DNA of 64,000 nt from Adenophora triphylla var. japonica (lineage: Eukaryota > Streptophyta > Magnoliopsida > Asterales > Campanulaceae). Below the pieces are notes generated by a model, which made no database searches, was not told the DNA's origin, and saw only the letters and a list, made by a program, of their open reading frames with translations. The stretch's first letter is position 1, and each line of letters starts with the position of its first letter. The position numbers and the translations under genes were made by a program. Below, in pieces: positions 32,280 through 42,255 of this stretch. The stretch lies in NCBI GenBank assembly GCA_022495995.1, contig JAFEMH010000524.1, forward strand, positions 310,001-374,000, in the 5' to 3' direction.

Positions 32280-32745
32280 CCGACTCTTGGACGACCACAA
32301 CATTATCTTAAATAGTTCCAACTCTTAGTCGACCTCGTTCTAATAGATTCGATTCTTAGTCAATCTCATTCTTCTAACAGGACCGACTCTTAGTCGACCT
32401 TGTTCTAACAGATTCGACTCTTAGTCAATCTCATTCCTCTAACAGGTCCGACTCTTAGTCGACCTCGTTCTAACAGATTTGACTCTTACTCAGCCTCGTT
32501 CCTCTAACAGGTCTGACTCTTAGTCGACCTCGTTTTAACAGATTCGACTCTTAGTCAATCTCGTTCCCCTAACAGGTCCGACTCTTAGTCGACCTAGCTC
32601 TAACAGATTCGACTCTTAGTCAATCTCGTTCTTAAACAAATCCGATTCTAAATCGATCTCATTCTTAACAAACTCAACTAAAAGTGCTCGATCGACTTCG
32701 TTCTTGAACTGGTCCGACCAAAAACTTGGTGTCAGTTTCGTTTAT
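32280..32745 (+). repeat. Tandem repeat downstream of Tat pol (GACTCTTAGTCGACCTCGTT)
   Basis: About 12 half-units alternate GTCCGACTCTTAGTCGACCT and GATTCGACTCTTAGTCAATC, each followed by CGTTC..TAACA, giving a unit of about 34 bp and a double unit of about 70 bp. Tandem arrays in the region 3' of pol are characteristic of Tat/Ogre elements. Confidence 0.85.
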
Positions 32746-32973
32746 CATATTAATCTAAGTTCTACATACAAACAAGCATTTGGATAGAAGCAAAGAGATT
32801 TAGAAGAGTCAACTACGATTAAATAAATAAAGTCCCCCAAAAGCGGGCCCGGACTTGAGCAAATAAAAGTATTACGAGTTTCATGCCTCCCAAACTGGGC
32901 CAAGGCATTAATCAAAAATTATTATTGGAAACTTGTTTCATTACATCACCAAATAAAAACAAGGAAAAACTCA

Positions 32974-33149
32974 GACTACTGGATCGTCCTTGGTTTGGCC
33001 ATTGGTATTAGCTTGATCACTGGCGGACTGCCCTTGTTCTCTTTGCTCGACATCAGCAAAAACTTGCTCCTAGTCGACCTCATCCCCCTCCATGTCATCC
33101 GCTTCCTCAAGGTCTTTGAGCATTGTTGTGAATGCGTGCCCCTTGTGGA
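32974..33149 (-). pseudogene. C-terminal fragment of an antisense extra ORF
   Basis: A minus-strand frame reading MLKDLEEADDMEGDEVD, one stop, then EQVFADVEQREQGQSASDQA and NTNGQTKDDPVV*. The acidic style and its place after the tandem repeat fit the C-terminal end of a Tat antisense ORF. It is cut off at about 33,150 where other LTR sequence starts. It does not visibly match the C-terminus of the antisense ORF at 48,992. Confidence 0.35.
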
Positions 33150-33840
33150 AAAGGGTCGAGTTCACCTCAGTTTGAAGACACCGGTTTTATGAAAAACGGA
33201 GTCGCCACTCCATTTTGATTTATCCTCAAAACTTTGAAAAAAAAAAGGAAAAGGGTTCGGAGGTTAAGTTACTCCTTGGGAAGAACGTTTGGCGTTCACC
33301 CAAGGAGCCTTGCAAAGGCAAGTCTTCCTAGGTCCAAAATTTGTGCTTGTTTGTGTGCTTGTGTGTGTTTGAGAAAAGGATGTGCCAAGTTTATTATCCG
33401 AACGTAAGAACCATTTTAGAAGGTTTTAGTTCGGGATATCTTGGATTTTGGTGTTTCGGGATTTTGATCCCGTGCTCACTTTGGACTTATGATCATCATT
33501 ACGGGACTTATCTATCCTCCCATTAGATTAATCAACCAACATAGGCGTAGGAGCCTTGGTATGTCAAATATGATCGGAAAGGCTTGTCTTTAAGTCCAAG
33601 AATGAGACTTTTTAGAAAAGAATGAATCTTTGTCCACCGATCCTATATCTTGATACAATGATGATTCGTAGGGACATTTTTATGTTTGTCTCAAGTGATT
33701 ATCGGAGATTTCGGGACTAAGACTCATCAATAACTATATAATGGCTGAAGTGATTAAGGATTTCATTTTCCCGCTCACATTTGGAACATTCTGGAACCTG
33801 TCCCTGCCATAGCGTACTTGATAAGTAAAACCTTTTGTAT
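33150..33840 (-). mobile_element. Fragment of another Tat/Ogre-like LTR element, minus orientation
   Basis: GGAGTCGCCACT at 33,199-33,210 is the inverse of the AGTGGCGACTCC primer-binding site, so an LTR should follow to the right. Sequence after it (ATTTATCCTCAAAAC, GGGTTCGGAGGTTAAGTTAC, CCAAGGAGCCTTGCAAAGGC) is of the style common near such LTRs. No LTR start (inverse of TGTAGAC) is found before the sequence changes at about 33,800. No gene in it. Confidence 0.45.
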
Positions 33841-34019
33841 TCCGCCCGCTCATCTTCTTCTCTCTCTCTACTCCCTTTCATCGTTAATCCAAAAACCCTT
33901 CTTCCCAAAACATCCCATACCTCCGGCTCACCTCTTCCATTCATGGCCGCCGCCCCCTTTCATCGTTAATCCAAAAACCCTTCTTCCCCAAAACATCCCC
34001 TACCCCCGGCTCTCCTCCC

Positions 34020-34152
34020 CCATTCATGGTCGCCGCCCCCTCTTTCTTCACCTATGGAGCCGCGCTCTCTCTCTCTCTCTCGATCATTTTCTTCTTTGTC
34101 CAACCTTCAATGTCAATCTACTGCGACGATGACGATTACTACGATCTACTTG
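34020..34152 (+). pseudogene. First exon of a J-domain (dnaJ 50/DNAJC25-like) protein
   Basis: The frame MSIYCDDDDYYDLLG (34,111-34,153) ends at a TTGG|GTATAT donor. It resembles the start of the mature part of plant chaperone protein dnaJ 50, an ER-type J protein beginning IYC(D/E)xDDCYDLLG. An ATG at 34,026 opens a hydrophobic, signal-like stretch (MVAAPSFFTYGAALSLSLS), but a (CT)n run at 34,067-34,080 puts it out of frame with the J part. No following J-domain exon (HPD motif) was found. A further open piece at 34,395-34,451 (MRMFLTTWKEACRETTVNE, then GTATGTG) may be an exon of another gene. Gene fragment only. Confidence 0.4.
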
Positions 34153-34794
34153 GGTATATGATTTTTCTCTCTCCTCACATTTTCAATTTAGCCCCTCGAT
34201 TTTGAATTCAATTCACTTATTTATTTCCCAATTGATTTGGTTTTTAGGGTTACACAATCTTCCAATTCTTCTGAATCAAGAAATCTTACTAAAGCATTCC
34301 AATTTATAATTTCTTTAAACTGTCAATTTTGAGTTGTCTGTTTGTTTAACCGATTTGGATTCTTTTTATTTTTCTTTAAACTGTCAATGATTCTATGAGG
34401 ATGTTCCTCACAACATGGAAGGAGGCATGCCGAGAGACCACTGTCAATGAGGTATGTGCATTGGTTGTAAAGCACTCAGTTAAGGTGTTTCTTATCTCTC
34501 TTCTCCTTTGTGATTGATTACTTGTATGTTTTTACAAAATTACATTCATCACTTTTGATGAGTGAAAATTTTATTTTCATTGGTTGGTTTTTGTTTCTCT
34601 TGTAGTATAGGTATCTGGATATTTGAAGGATTTTACGTGCTCTCTCCAGCTTTTGCACTCTTTTTTATTTGTTTACCAAGTCCTAGCACTTATCAAATGC
34701 TCAGCTTTCGTTGAATAGACTATGACTGCATTTAATAGCTTGGAATTCATTCAGAAAAGCTGTCTGAATACAGCAACAATAGCAAGGCAGGCTT

Positions 34795-35760
34795 AGATGG
34801 AAAATGATGCCATAAACTTAGTTGTCTATGGAGTAATTTCATGGACAACTGCATTTTTATTAACAAGAATCATCTTCCCTAATCGATCTTTCGATCTCTG
34901 TAACCGTATTGTTTCTACAATCCATGCTGTTTTAGCTGTCATTTTTGCTTCTCTCTCTGTACAATATTGGAGCTGCCCTGTTTCCCCCTTGGCTTCAACT
35001 TCTTCTCCACATCAGGTACAATTTAAGCTTGGTGTTTCATTCTTCAAGTTTCTATCTTTTTAGTCAATGTCTAAATTAGAGTTGACTTCTGGAAGTTGGT
35101 CAACTTTATAATGTTGTTTTTCTTGAATGATACCCAGATGAGAGCATTAGCAGTGAGCCTTGCATATCTTATATATGATCTCGTGTGCTGCCTTTTCGAC
35201 AAGAACATCAAACTCGATAATTCCATTCATCATTTAGTTAGCATTGTTGGGATTGGGGCGGGCCTTGCTTATCAAAAGGTGCCCCTTTTATTCTAAATTT
35301 GACATTACTTAAATTTTCTTGAAATTAATTTCCGATGTTTTTATGTGTCTAGTGTGGATCAGAAATGGTTGCAGTGCCATGTTTAACGGAGATATCTACT
35401 CCATTACTCCATTTAAGAGAGGTTTTTAAAGAGCTTGGTTACAAGGACACTGATCTTAATTTGGCAGCTGATGTAAGTTTTAGAAAACTTTCCATTTGTA
35501 TTACAGTTTAATTCGAAACAATTATATTAATTCCATTTTGGTCTCATAATCTCCTATAGGTTTCATTTGCTGTGATTTTCACATTTGCAAGAATGGTTTT
35601 TGGACCTTACCTCACTATTGTTACTCTACGGGCTGATAATCCTTTTCTCAGCTTTCGTTGAATAGACTATGAATGCATTTAATAGCTTGGAAGATAATCC
35701 TTGGGCACACTTCAGTTGCCTGCTGTTATTCTTTATGGATAGCCCATGCTTCTCTTTCTC
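34795..35760 (+). pseudogene. TLC (TRAM-LAG1-CLN8) domain membrane protein, truncated
   Basis: Exons 34,797-35,015, 35,139-35,277, 35,353-35,473 and from 35,561, all with GT-AG borders. The start is MENDAINLVVYGVISWTTAF. Motifs: IVSTIHAVLAVIFASLSVQY (TM), YLIYDLVCCLFD, LDNSIHHLVSIVGIGAGLAY, EISTPLLHLREVFKELGY and AVIFTFARMVFGPYLTIVTL, which form a TLC domain with its central His pair. TLC proteins are multi-pass ER or plasma-membrane proteins linked to lipid sensing or synthesis. Exon 4 is broken at 35,642 by an about 59-bp insertion with a stop, and the frame beyond (LGTLQLPAVILYG*) is degenerate. It lies between a J-domain fragment and an NAD kinase pseudogene on the same strand. Confidence 0.75.
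35646..35704 (+). other. Templated filler insertion in the TLC exon
   Basis: CTCAGCTTTCGTTGAATAGA...TTTAATAGCTTGGA here is a copy, with one mismatch, of 34,701-34,745 upstream of the same gene. It is bounded by GATAATCC on both sides (35,636-35,643 and 35,693-35,700). Such copied inserts with short repeats at the edges are typical of double-strand-break repair by template switching. Confidence 0.7.
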
Positions 35761-35824
35761 TCTCAAACAATATTAACTGTCGAAAACAAAAATAAAAATA
35801 ATTAAATATATATTTCCCTTTGAT

Positions 35825-38172
35825 TTGTAGATAATGGCAGCCCAACATACACAAAGATCATTTTAGCATCCTCCATAGGTTTAATCATCGATGCGGTGAT
35901 GCATTTACGCCTGAGAAAGATACGAGACCAGAAGATTGTTCCCCGGATAAAATTTTCCGGCAATGGCCAGTCATTAAAGCTTGAAAGGTTTTTCCATTAT
36001 GTAGGTAATTATTGATCCAGGTACCCTTTTTTATCTTTATCCTGAAAACAGAGAGATTGTTGCCATATCTATATATGTGTAATGTGTTCATGTGATGTGT
36101 GTATTTATGTGTGTGACAAATGCATTACACCCACTGTCCCAAAATGAATGCCCGAAAAAAAAAATTAAATTTGCTCTTGATCTATCTACAGCAAATTTGA
36201 ATTTTTTTTAGACATTCATTTTGGGACGGAGGGAGTATATATCTTGCATGGGATCCAGATACCCTTTTGATCTTTAATCCAAAAAACAAAGATAATGTTG
36301 ATTTGTTGCCATATCAATATGTGTTCATGAATGTGTGTGTGTGTGTGTGTATAACAAATGTATAACATATCTTGCATGGTGTACTATGCATGCAGCTAGG
36401 CAGATGGGATTTGCATATAGAAGAGAATGTCCACATCTATGCAAGTTAGATTGTGATTATATAAGGAAAGAAGAAGGGTACGAGGAAAACATATATTCAT
36501 TCTTTGCTGTCAATCCTGAAGCCGATTCACTATTCATAAAGTTTGTGGAAGAACTTGAGAGATGCATTCTAAGCTATACTTTGCATTTCATTGGGGTCAT
36601 GCTCATTCTATGATCAGACAGGTAAAAGCAATTCTAGATATTTAGGTTATTTCGTTATATAGATCATTTTTCCATCAGGTGATTAATTCTGAAATTTCGA
36701 CATGAATATTTAGGTATTAGGAGCAGATCATACAGAGGCAAAAAAAAAAAAGCTTAAGAGCATTGTCATGGAAGCCACCAGGTCTGTTTATGTATATTTT
36801 GTAAAGTCATATGCAACTTACGTCAAGATAATCTTTTTTGTTAAATAAGGAATTCGGTATATAACAAAGAAATATTTGTTTGACATGAATAAAAAGGGGA
36901 AAAAAAAGGAAGTTCATAACTTACAGAAGATTTAAGCCTTAATCTTCATTTTGTGTGCACTGAGATAGGGAACAAAGATTCGAGAGGGCGACAAAGAACC
37001 TGAAAGTGACAAGAGTTTTTAACACGTTAGTGGAGGAGATGAAAGAAATAGGCCTTGTAGCTAATTCTGAACTTTCATGTACTGACGTGATGGTACCAAT
37101 GGCTCATAAAGGTAGAAGTCATGTTCTTCTTCTTATGGGTCGCGGCATGGGAGCTGGAAAGAGTACCGTGCTTAAAGATATTCTCAAAGAGTAATTAATT
37201 AAATTAGATCATGCTACAAATCACAAGAATAATTGAGGAAAAATTTTAAAGTTGAAGGTGCTAAATTAAAGATGTTATGTACAGACCATTCTGGGCAGGA
37301 GCAGCAGGAAATGCTGTTATTAAAGAAACAGATGTCATTTAAAAAGCACTTAGCTCCAGGGGCCATCACGACATGCTTCAAACGGCTGAATTGGTAAGCT
37401 TTCACCTCCCTACCCCACACTCACTCCCCAAGAGGGCATGAGAAAGGATTGAATCCATCACCTCAGGCTGTCGAAGGCCCTAGAGCCATAATGGGTCAAT
37501 TTCACTGCCCACCTTGAGGTTTGAACAAGTCTCACCGCCTCCCCCTAGGTTTGGTTTTGTCTCACTGCCCCCCTTTTGTCAACTTTATGCTATTTATCCC
37601 ATTAATCTGTGAAGTGTCTTTGGAATATACATTGGGAGATTTGGGGATAAAAATAGTCATTTCTCGGGGGCAGTGATACTTGTCCAAACCTCAAGGGGCA
37701 GTGATACTTGTCCAAACCTCAGGGGTGGGAAGTGAAATTAAGCCATTTCATAACTGGCCTTAGGCATGCATAAGTGTATAACCATGCTTTGGGAACTTGT
37801 AATTTTACACTGCCACCTTTGAAGTTAAGAACTCTAGTGTACTTCAACTGACATGAAGACAGACCATGTATATTAAATCAAACAGGTGCACCAATCATCA
37901 ACAGATGCAGCATAATCCCTCCTGGTTACAGCACTGAATGAAGGACGGGATGTCATCATGGATGACACACTTTCTTGGGTCCCGTTTGTTGTGCAGACGA
38001 TAACAATGGCCAGGAACGTCCACCGTCGTCGTTACCGTATGGGAGCTGGCTACACTAAGACTGAAGATGGAATCGTGAGTGAAATTTACTGGGAATAGCT
38101 TGAAGAAGAACAAGAACCAGATGGGGGTAAAAGCAGAAGACCATACAGAATTGAGTTAGTTGGTGTCGTTTA
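35825..38172 (+). pseudogene. Calmodulin/calcium-dependent NAD kinase (NADKc-like) pseudogene
   Basis: Six exon pieces: about 35,831-36,001 (TKIILASSIGLIIDAVMHLR, RKIRDQKIVPRI, LERFFHYV), 36,394-36,621 (RQMGFAYRRECPHLCKLDCD, EADSLFIKFVEELERCILSY), 36,714-36,781, 36,967-37,190 (VTRVFNTLVEEMKEIGLVAN and the Walker A GRGMGAGKSTVLKDILKE), 37,285-37,393 (PFWAGAA, ALSSRGHHDMLQTAELV) and 37,887-38,172 (TALNEGRDVIMDDTLSWVPF, TITMARNVHRRRYRMGAGY). The order matches plant NADKc, which converts NAD to NADP in response to Ca/CaM and has a zeta-type P-loop kinase fold. Breaks: frameshift at about 36,575, a shortened segment after PFWAGA, stops at 37,338, 37,910 and 38,096, and an early stop (GVV*). The C-terminal end is missing. 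Pseudogene. Confidence 0.85.
36128..36235. mobile_element. Stowaway-like MITE in an intron of the NADKc pseudogene
   Basis: Ends CACCCACTGTCCCAAAATGA and inverse TCATTTTGGGACGGAGGGAG with TA on both sides, about 108 bp. CTCCCTCCGTCCC-type TIRs with TA duplication define Stowaway (Tc1/mariner) MITEs. The left TIR is degenerate. Confidence 0.7.
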
Positions 38173-38199
38173 ACGAAGAATTATGTGTGCTTGATTGCT

Positions 38200-38342
38200 T
38201 ATTACTTTGTCAGTTTCAAAATAAAAGTTCAAATAGATTTTATAAGTTAAAATTTCAAAAATATTCTATAAATTAAAATTTCTTCTGATCAAGAATAAAT
38301 TTGAACATTTATTGAGCATTTATTGCGGGACGGAGAGTGTAG
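38200..38342. mobile_element. Possible degenerate Stowaway-like MITE
   Basis: Right end GCGGGACGGAGAGTGTA and an inverted TCAAAATAAAAGTTCAAAT... against ATTTGAACATTTATT inside suggest a decayed Stowaway element. The left TIR is not clear. Confidence 0.35.
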
Positions 38343-38619
38343 AAGTAGGTTTAGGGTTATTATTTGTATTTATATGACATCGATTTTTTCTCTTTTAAAA
38401 AAAAACATTTTTTGATGATTAGGGCCATGGCTGAGAAACATGGGTGGGCTTGGACTTATAATTGATCTTATTGGGCCGAATTATGTATATACACTTATCT
38501 TAAAATGAATTCATTTACATTTATACAAACATTACTTTACATCATGCAAAAAGTTTATGATTTTATTTAATGATTTGTTATTTTTTATGTCCCAAAAATA
38601 TGGTCACGATCAATTCATC

Positions 38620-39102
38620 ATATTTATGGTCTCATGTCAATGTTTTGAGGCTTTCCAAGAATATGAGACTACAAGCTATGAAAAATGATGAAAGTGGACT
38701 TAAACTCAAGGCTTTCTCAGAGTGGATATTGAGTATTGGGGATGGGTCATATGGTAATGATAATGATGGTGAAGTCACAATAACGGCCTGATGACTTGAT
38801 TGTTAATGAGTCAGATGATTTGATACATTCGATTGTTGAAAGCACATATCCCAATTTTACTGAGACGACAGTTTCCATTGGTTGTGTCATATGTAATGAC
38901 AATCAATAAAAGTCAGGGTCAATCTGTTTCCAATGTTGGCTTTTTCTTGAAGAGGCCTGTTTTCAGTCATGGTCAGTTGTATGTTGCATTGTCTAGGGTC
39001 ACAAACCGCCATGGATTGAAGATATTAATGCGCGATGCCGAAGGAAACCTCACCAATGAAACTACAAATGTTGTCTATAAGGAAATTTTTCAAAATTTGT
39101 AA
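38620..39102 (+). pseudogene. Helitron helicase (PIF1-like part of RepHel), C-terminal remnant
   Basis: LRLSKNMRLQ and KAFSEWILSIGDG (38,645-38,750) are from the PIF1 helicase. After a shift the piece ESTYPNF follows, then from 38,871 [40 protein letters not shown] and [12 protein letters not shown] up to KEIFQNL* (39,102). These are the C-terminal helicase motifs V-VI of Helitron RepHel proteins. The middle of the helicase (between [10 protein letters not shown] and the FPL motif) is deleted and the Rep domain is not seen. Non-functional remnant, 160 bp before a Helitron-like 3' end. Confidence 0.85.
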
Positions 39103-39235
39103 TATTCATAGATGTTTGGAATAATTAAATAAGTATTTCTTTCTTTAATTAAGATCATAACTGTTTCACTTTTATGTTAATCAAAAAATTGATTTTTTTT
39201 GATTGGTTAACTTAAATTTTAAAAAGTGTTCTTTT

Positions 39236-39265
39236 CGTGCGTTTAACGCACGGGTGGCATACTAG
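39236..39265 (+). other. Helitron 3' terminus (hairpin plus CTAG)
   Basis: CGTGCGTTTAACGCACG forms a 7-bp stem with a short loop, followed 10 bp later by CTAG and then T at 39,266. Helitrons end in CTRR just after such a hairpin and insert between A and T. No 5' terminus (TC after A) could be fixed; it could lie anywhere from 33,800 to 38,600. Confidence 0.75.
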
Positions 39266-40440
39266 TTGATTTCTAAAGGGACAAAGACTGTGGCATTTTT
39301 ATAATGGGATTGATGTAAAGATTGTGTTTTTACACCAATCCTCACCATGGAATGCATCAAGAACCACGGGACTAGGGAAATGGGATGCAAAAATTGGATA
39401 TTTATGCTCATCATATGTCTTATATGCCTTAGAAAGCTTTTTAGACAAACTTTGAAGAAAGAATCCAATTTTAAGGACATGGGGAAAATAGTATTAAGGT
39501 AAAAATTGCATTTTTAATATGAACAATACAAGTAGTATCATTAATCTAAAGACATAATGTAAAAGGGATGATCTTCATGGCTTTTCCTATGTCATTAATA
39601 CCTCATAAGGTGGACAATTCTTGGAAAGCTAGATCAATGGGAAGTGGATGACATATAATGGATAAAGATTGCATTTTTATACATAAATATAAAGGGGAAT
39701 CACATCATCATATGGTAGATCATCCCTAGAACAAGCCACTTGTGGAATCTTGTTCATCCTAGGGAGAGGATCTCCATTTGAGTCATTTGTGTAGGGGAGT
39801 GGGAAATATGGGAACTACATTGCAAAGATCAAAGCTTTATGGCATAAATAAAGATAAACAAGAGGTATCAATGGAGATAAGAGTATATACGAATGTATCA
39901 AAGGTAAGGGAAGGAGAGATTACCAATATTGGTTTTTCTCTATCTTCCAAGGGAGTTTTCCTAGGCAATATCTATTTAGGAATAGATTAAGGTAGGATTA
40001 GTGTATGAGAGAGGATGGATTTGTGTGTTTTTTGGGAATGTAAGTCGAGTTTCTATTTCTGCAAAGTAACAGTGCTCAAAATTGTATCAAAATGAATAGA
40101 GGAGGCCTCTATTAATAGGCTTCTGGTGTGTTTCTAATGAAGCCGTCCGACGTGATCTTGCGGCAAATTAAGCCGTCTGGCGTCTTCTTCTGTCGCGTCA
40201 GCATGTTTCTAGAAACATGCAAGGTGGCAGATTGGAAGCTTCTTTCCAGCGAGGTCCTTTCCAGAATTCTAAATCCTAATAGGTCCTTCCTTGCTCGGAA
40301 TGTATTGAAAAGTTCTTGAATTGCCCCTAAACTTTATGAAAGTTTGGGAAACTACTAGGAAACTTTAATTGGAAGGCATGAGCCAGATTTGGGTACTTAC
40401 AATTGTGTTGAAGTTTACCTGCACGGTAGGAGGGGCGACC
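39266..40440. other. Stretch without recognisable gene
   Basis: Short frames only, none with known motif. AAGCCGTC(C/T)G(A/G)CGT(G)TC is repeated at 40,140-40,185. The end (40,440-40,511) includes GTGTCACGACCC and a purine-rich GTGGGGGTGGGG and probably belongs to the LTR element that follows. Confidence 0.4.
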
Positions 40441-41196
40441 CAAGGCTCAGTGTCACGACCCTAATCCTAGGCACTATTTTAAGAGCATGTTGAGCACGTG
40501 GGGGTGGGGTGTGTAGCATCTCATTTTGTGCATTTCATAATATTTGTGATTTTTATGTGTTAGTTTAAAATTTTAATAATTTATTTGGCATTTTAAGTAT
40601 GTTAATAAATTAACTTTAAATGATTTAAGGTCTAATAATAACAAATAGGAAATTTGGTGGTGAAATTATAATATTGGAATATTTAAATAAAAGCTTATAA
40701 AGTTATTGAGGTGTTAATGTGTAAAGGTTGGAAGCTTAGGTAGTTAGTTGTAGCAATTCAAGCCTTGGACGAGGTTAAATGAAAATATATTAATGTTTAT
40801 CCTTATTTTCCTTCTTGGTGAAAGCTCATAATAATAAAAACATCAGTAAGTTCTTTCCTTGGTTCCTAGAGAAAACTTAGGTTTACTTCTTCCTTCAACA
40901 ATTCATTACAAATTCAATCTTTGTCCGTTTCGCGATCCGTCTGCGTCTAAATGTTGAGGAAGCCGAGGGGATCACGTCTATCCGATTAAAGTTTTTCTCA
41001 TTTTTGATTTATTTAAGGTAAGTTATTATGTTTTCCTTCAATTATTGTCCATTCCATGTTTAAAGTAGATATGGATGTTGACTAAATGTTGCATGTCAAT
41101 TTTGGGCATTGAAATGGGTTTTGGAATGAATGGAAAATAGGTTTTGGGATGAGTAAAATGAATTGTGGGTATAGTGGTTTGATTTGAAGTGAAAGG

Positions 41197-41305
<109 letters not shown>

Positions 41306-41670
41306 GCATGGCATTTTGAATCAATTTTCTTGATTTTGGAATGGTAGAATTGGTGTTGTTGTCTAAGGTGAAAGGATAGGAGCAAATTTGAGGTTAAGGT
41401 GGAAATGGTTGGAATATATATGTTGTATGTCATATTGGTTGAATTGGGTTATTGATGAGTTGCATTATGTGTATATGGTGTTACTAGCTTAGTATGAAAG
41501 ACTTGAGGTATAAATCGTTGTATGTTAATGTGGACCATTTTCATATGGTTTTGGAATAAATTGGATGAAGGTTTTGGAGAAGTATAAGGGAGTGATGGTA
41601 TATGGGTTTGGATTGAATTTTAAATGTTGAATGGTATTTTGGTAATATGGTTCTTTGAGTCTAAAAGTGA

Positions 41671-42211
41671 TGTATTCCATGACGAAGCTGCAGCAGACTG
41701 GGAAGGTGGCTCTATGCGTCGTGCGACAGAACTGAACACGGGGCATGACTCGTGCTAATTAGCACGAGTCGTACTTGAATCCCGCACGACTGTTTTTTTC
41801 TTCACGCCTCGTATCACGACTGCTTAACCAAGGAACGAGCCGTGACGCCAGGAACGACTCGTGCCCTACACGTTTTTGACGGATTCCGATTGATTTATTT
41901 CCTATTTTAACGTGTTTTAATTAGGATTGTTTTCTTTTCCTTTTCCAAGTTATTTTAGGGTATTTATACTTGTTTTCTAGAATTGAAAAACACTTATGCT
42001 TTTTATCAATCAAATTCCTTTGCAAGTTTATCGTGTTCCTTTTAAAGTCATCAATTGGCTTTGTCAATAATCTTCTTCAGTTGATTATTAGGTTAAATTA
42101 TTTTGCGAGAAGTTTAATCATATCCCTCTTTTCATTAATCGATTTTACTCCTTTTGCGAGGATTTAATCGATTATCTTTTATTCTTTTAATTCCGCTGCG
42201 TTTACTTTACA
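41671..42211 (+). repeat. 5' LTR of the chromovirus element
   Basis: 541 bp. Contains a palindromic block GCATGACTCGTGC-TAATTA-GCACGAGTCGTAC (41,743-41,774) with two arm mismatches relative to the 3' LTR, both C-to-T type, and further ACGACTCGTG words near 41,833-41,870. Confidence 0.9.
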
Positions 42212-42215
42212 TTAG

Positions 42216-42226
42216 TTGGTATCAGA
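42216..42226 (+). other. Primer-binding site TTGGTATCAGA (initiator tRNA-Met)
   Basis: TGGTATCAGA is complementary to the 3' end of plant initiator tRNA-Met; it lies 4 bp after the 5' LTR. Canonical reading is TGGTATCAGAGC; here AA replaces GC. Confidence 0.9.
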
Positions 42227-42255
42227 AATCGGTCCTAGGGTTCTTTGACGAGAAG

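Larger units (their letters stand above)
5265..33150 (+). mobile_element. Tat-lineage Ty3/gypsy retrotransposon, broken and interrupted by CACTA-1
   Basis: The order LTR, PBS, Gag, PR, RT, RNase H, archaeal-type RNase H, INT is that of Tat elements; the double RNase H is specific to Tat/Ogre/Retand. The N-terminal half of Gag is missing between the PBS and 6310, so a deletion or recombination joined leader and gag. The integrase is interrupted at 10,400/31,394 by CACTA-1. The 3' side keeps a tandem repeat and the end of an antisense ORF, and stops at about 33,150 where unrelated LTR sequence begins. No TSD or second LTR can be assigned. Most stops fit C-to-T or G-to-A change. Confidence 0.75.

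Noticed and set aside
32280..32745. CRISPR-like array downstream of integrase
   Set aside because: Simple alternating tandem repeat of a retrotransposon 3' region with near-identical spacers.
42154..42255. Gag starting at the upstream ATG 42,154
   Set aside because: This ATG lies inside the 5' LTR and the extension passes through the PBS; the ATG at 42,256 is the better start.
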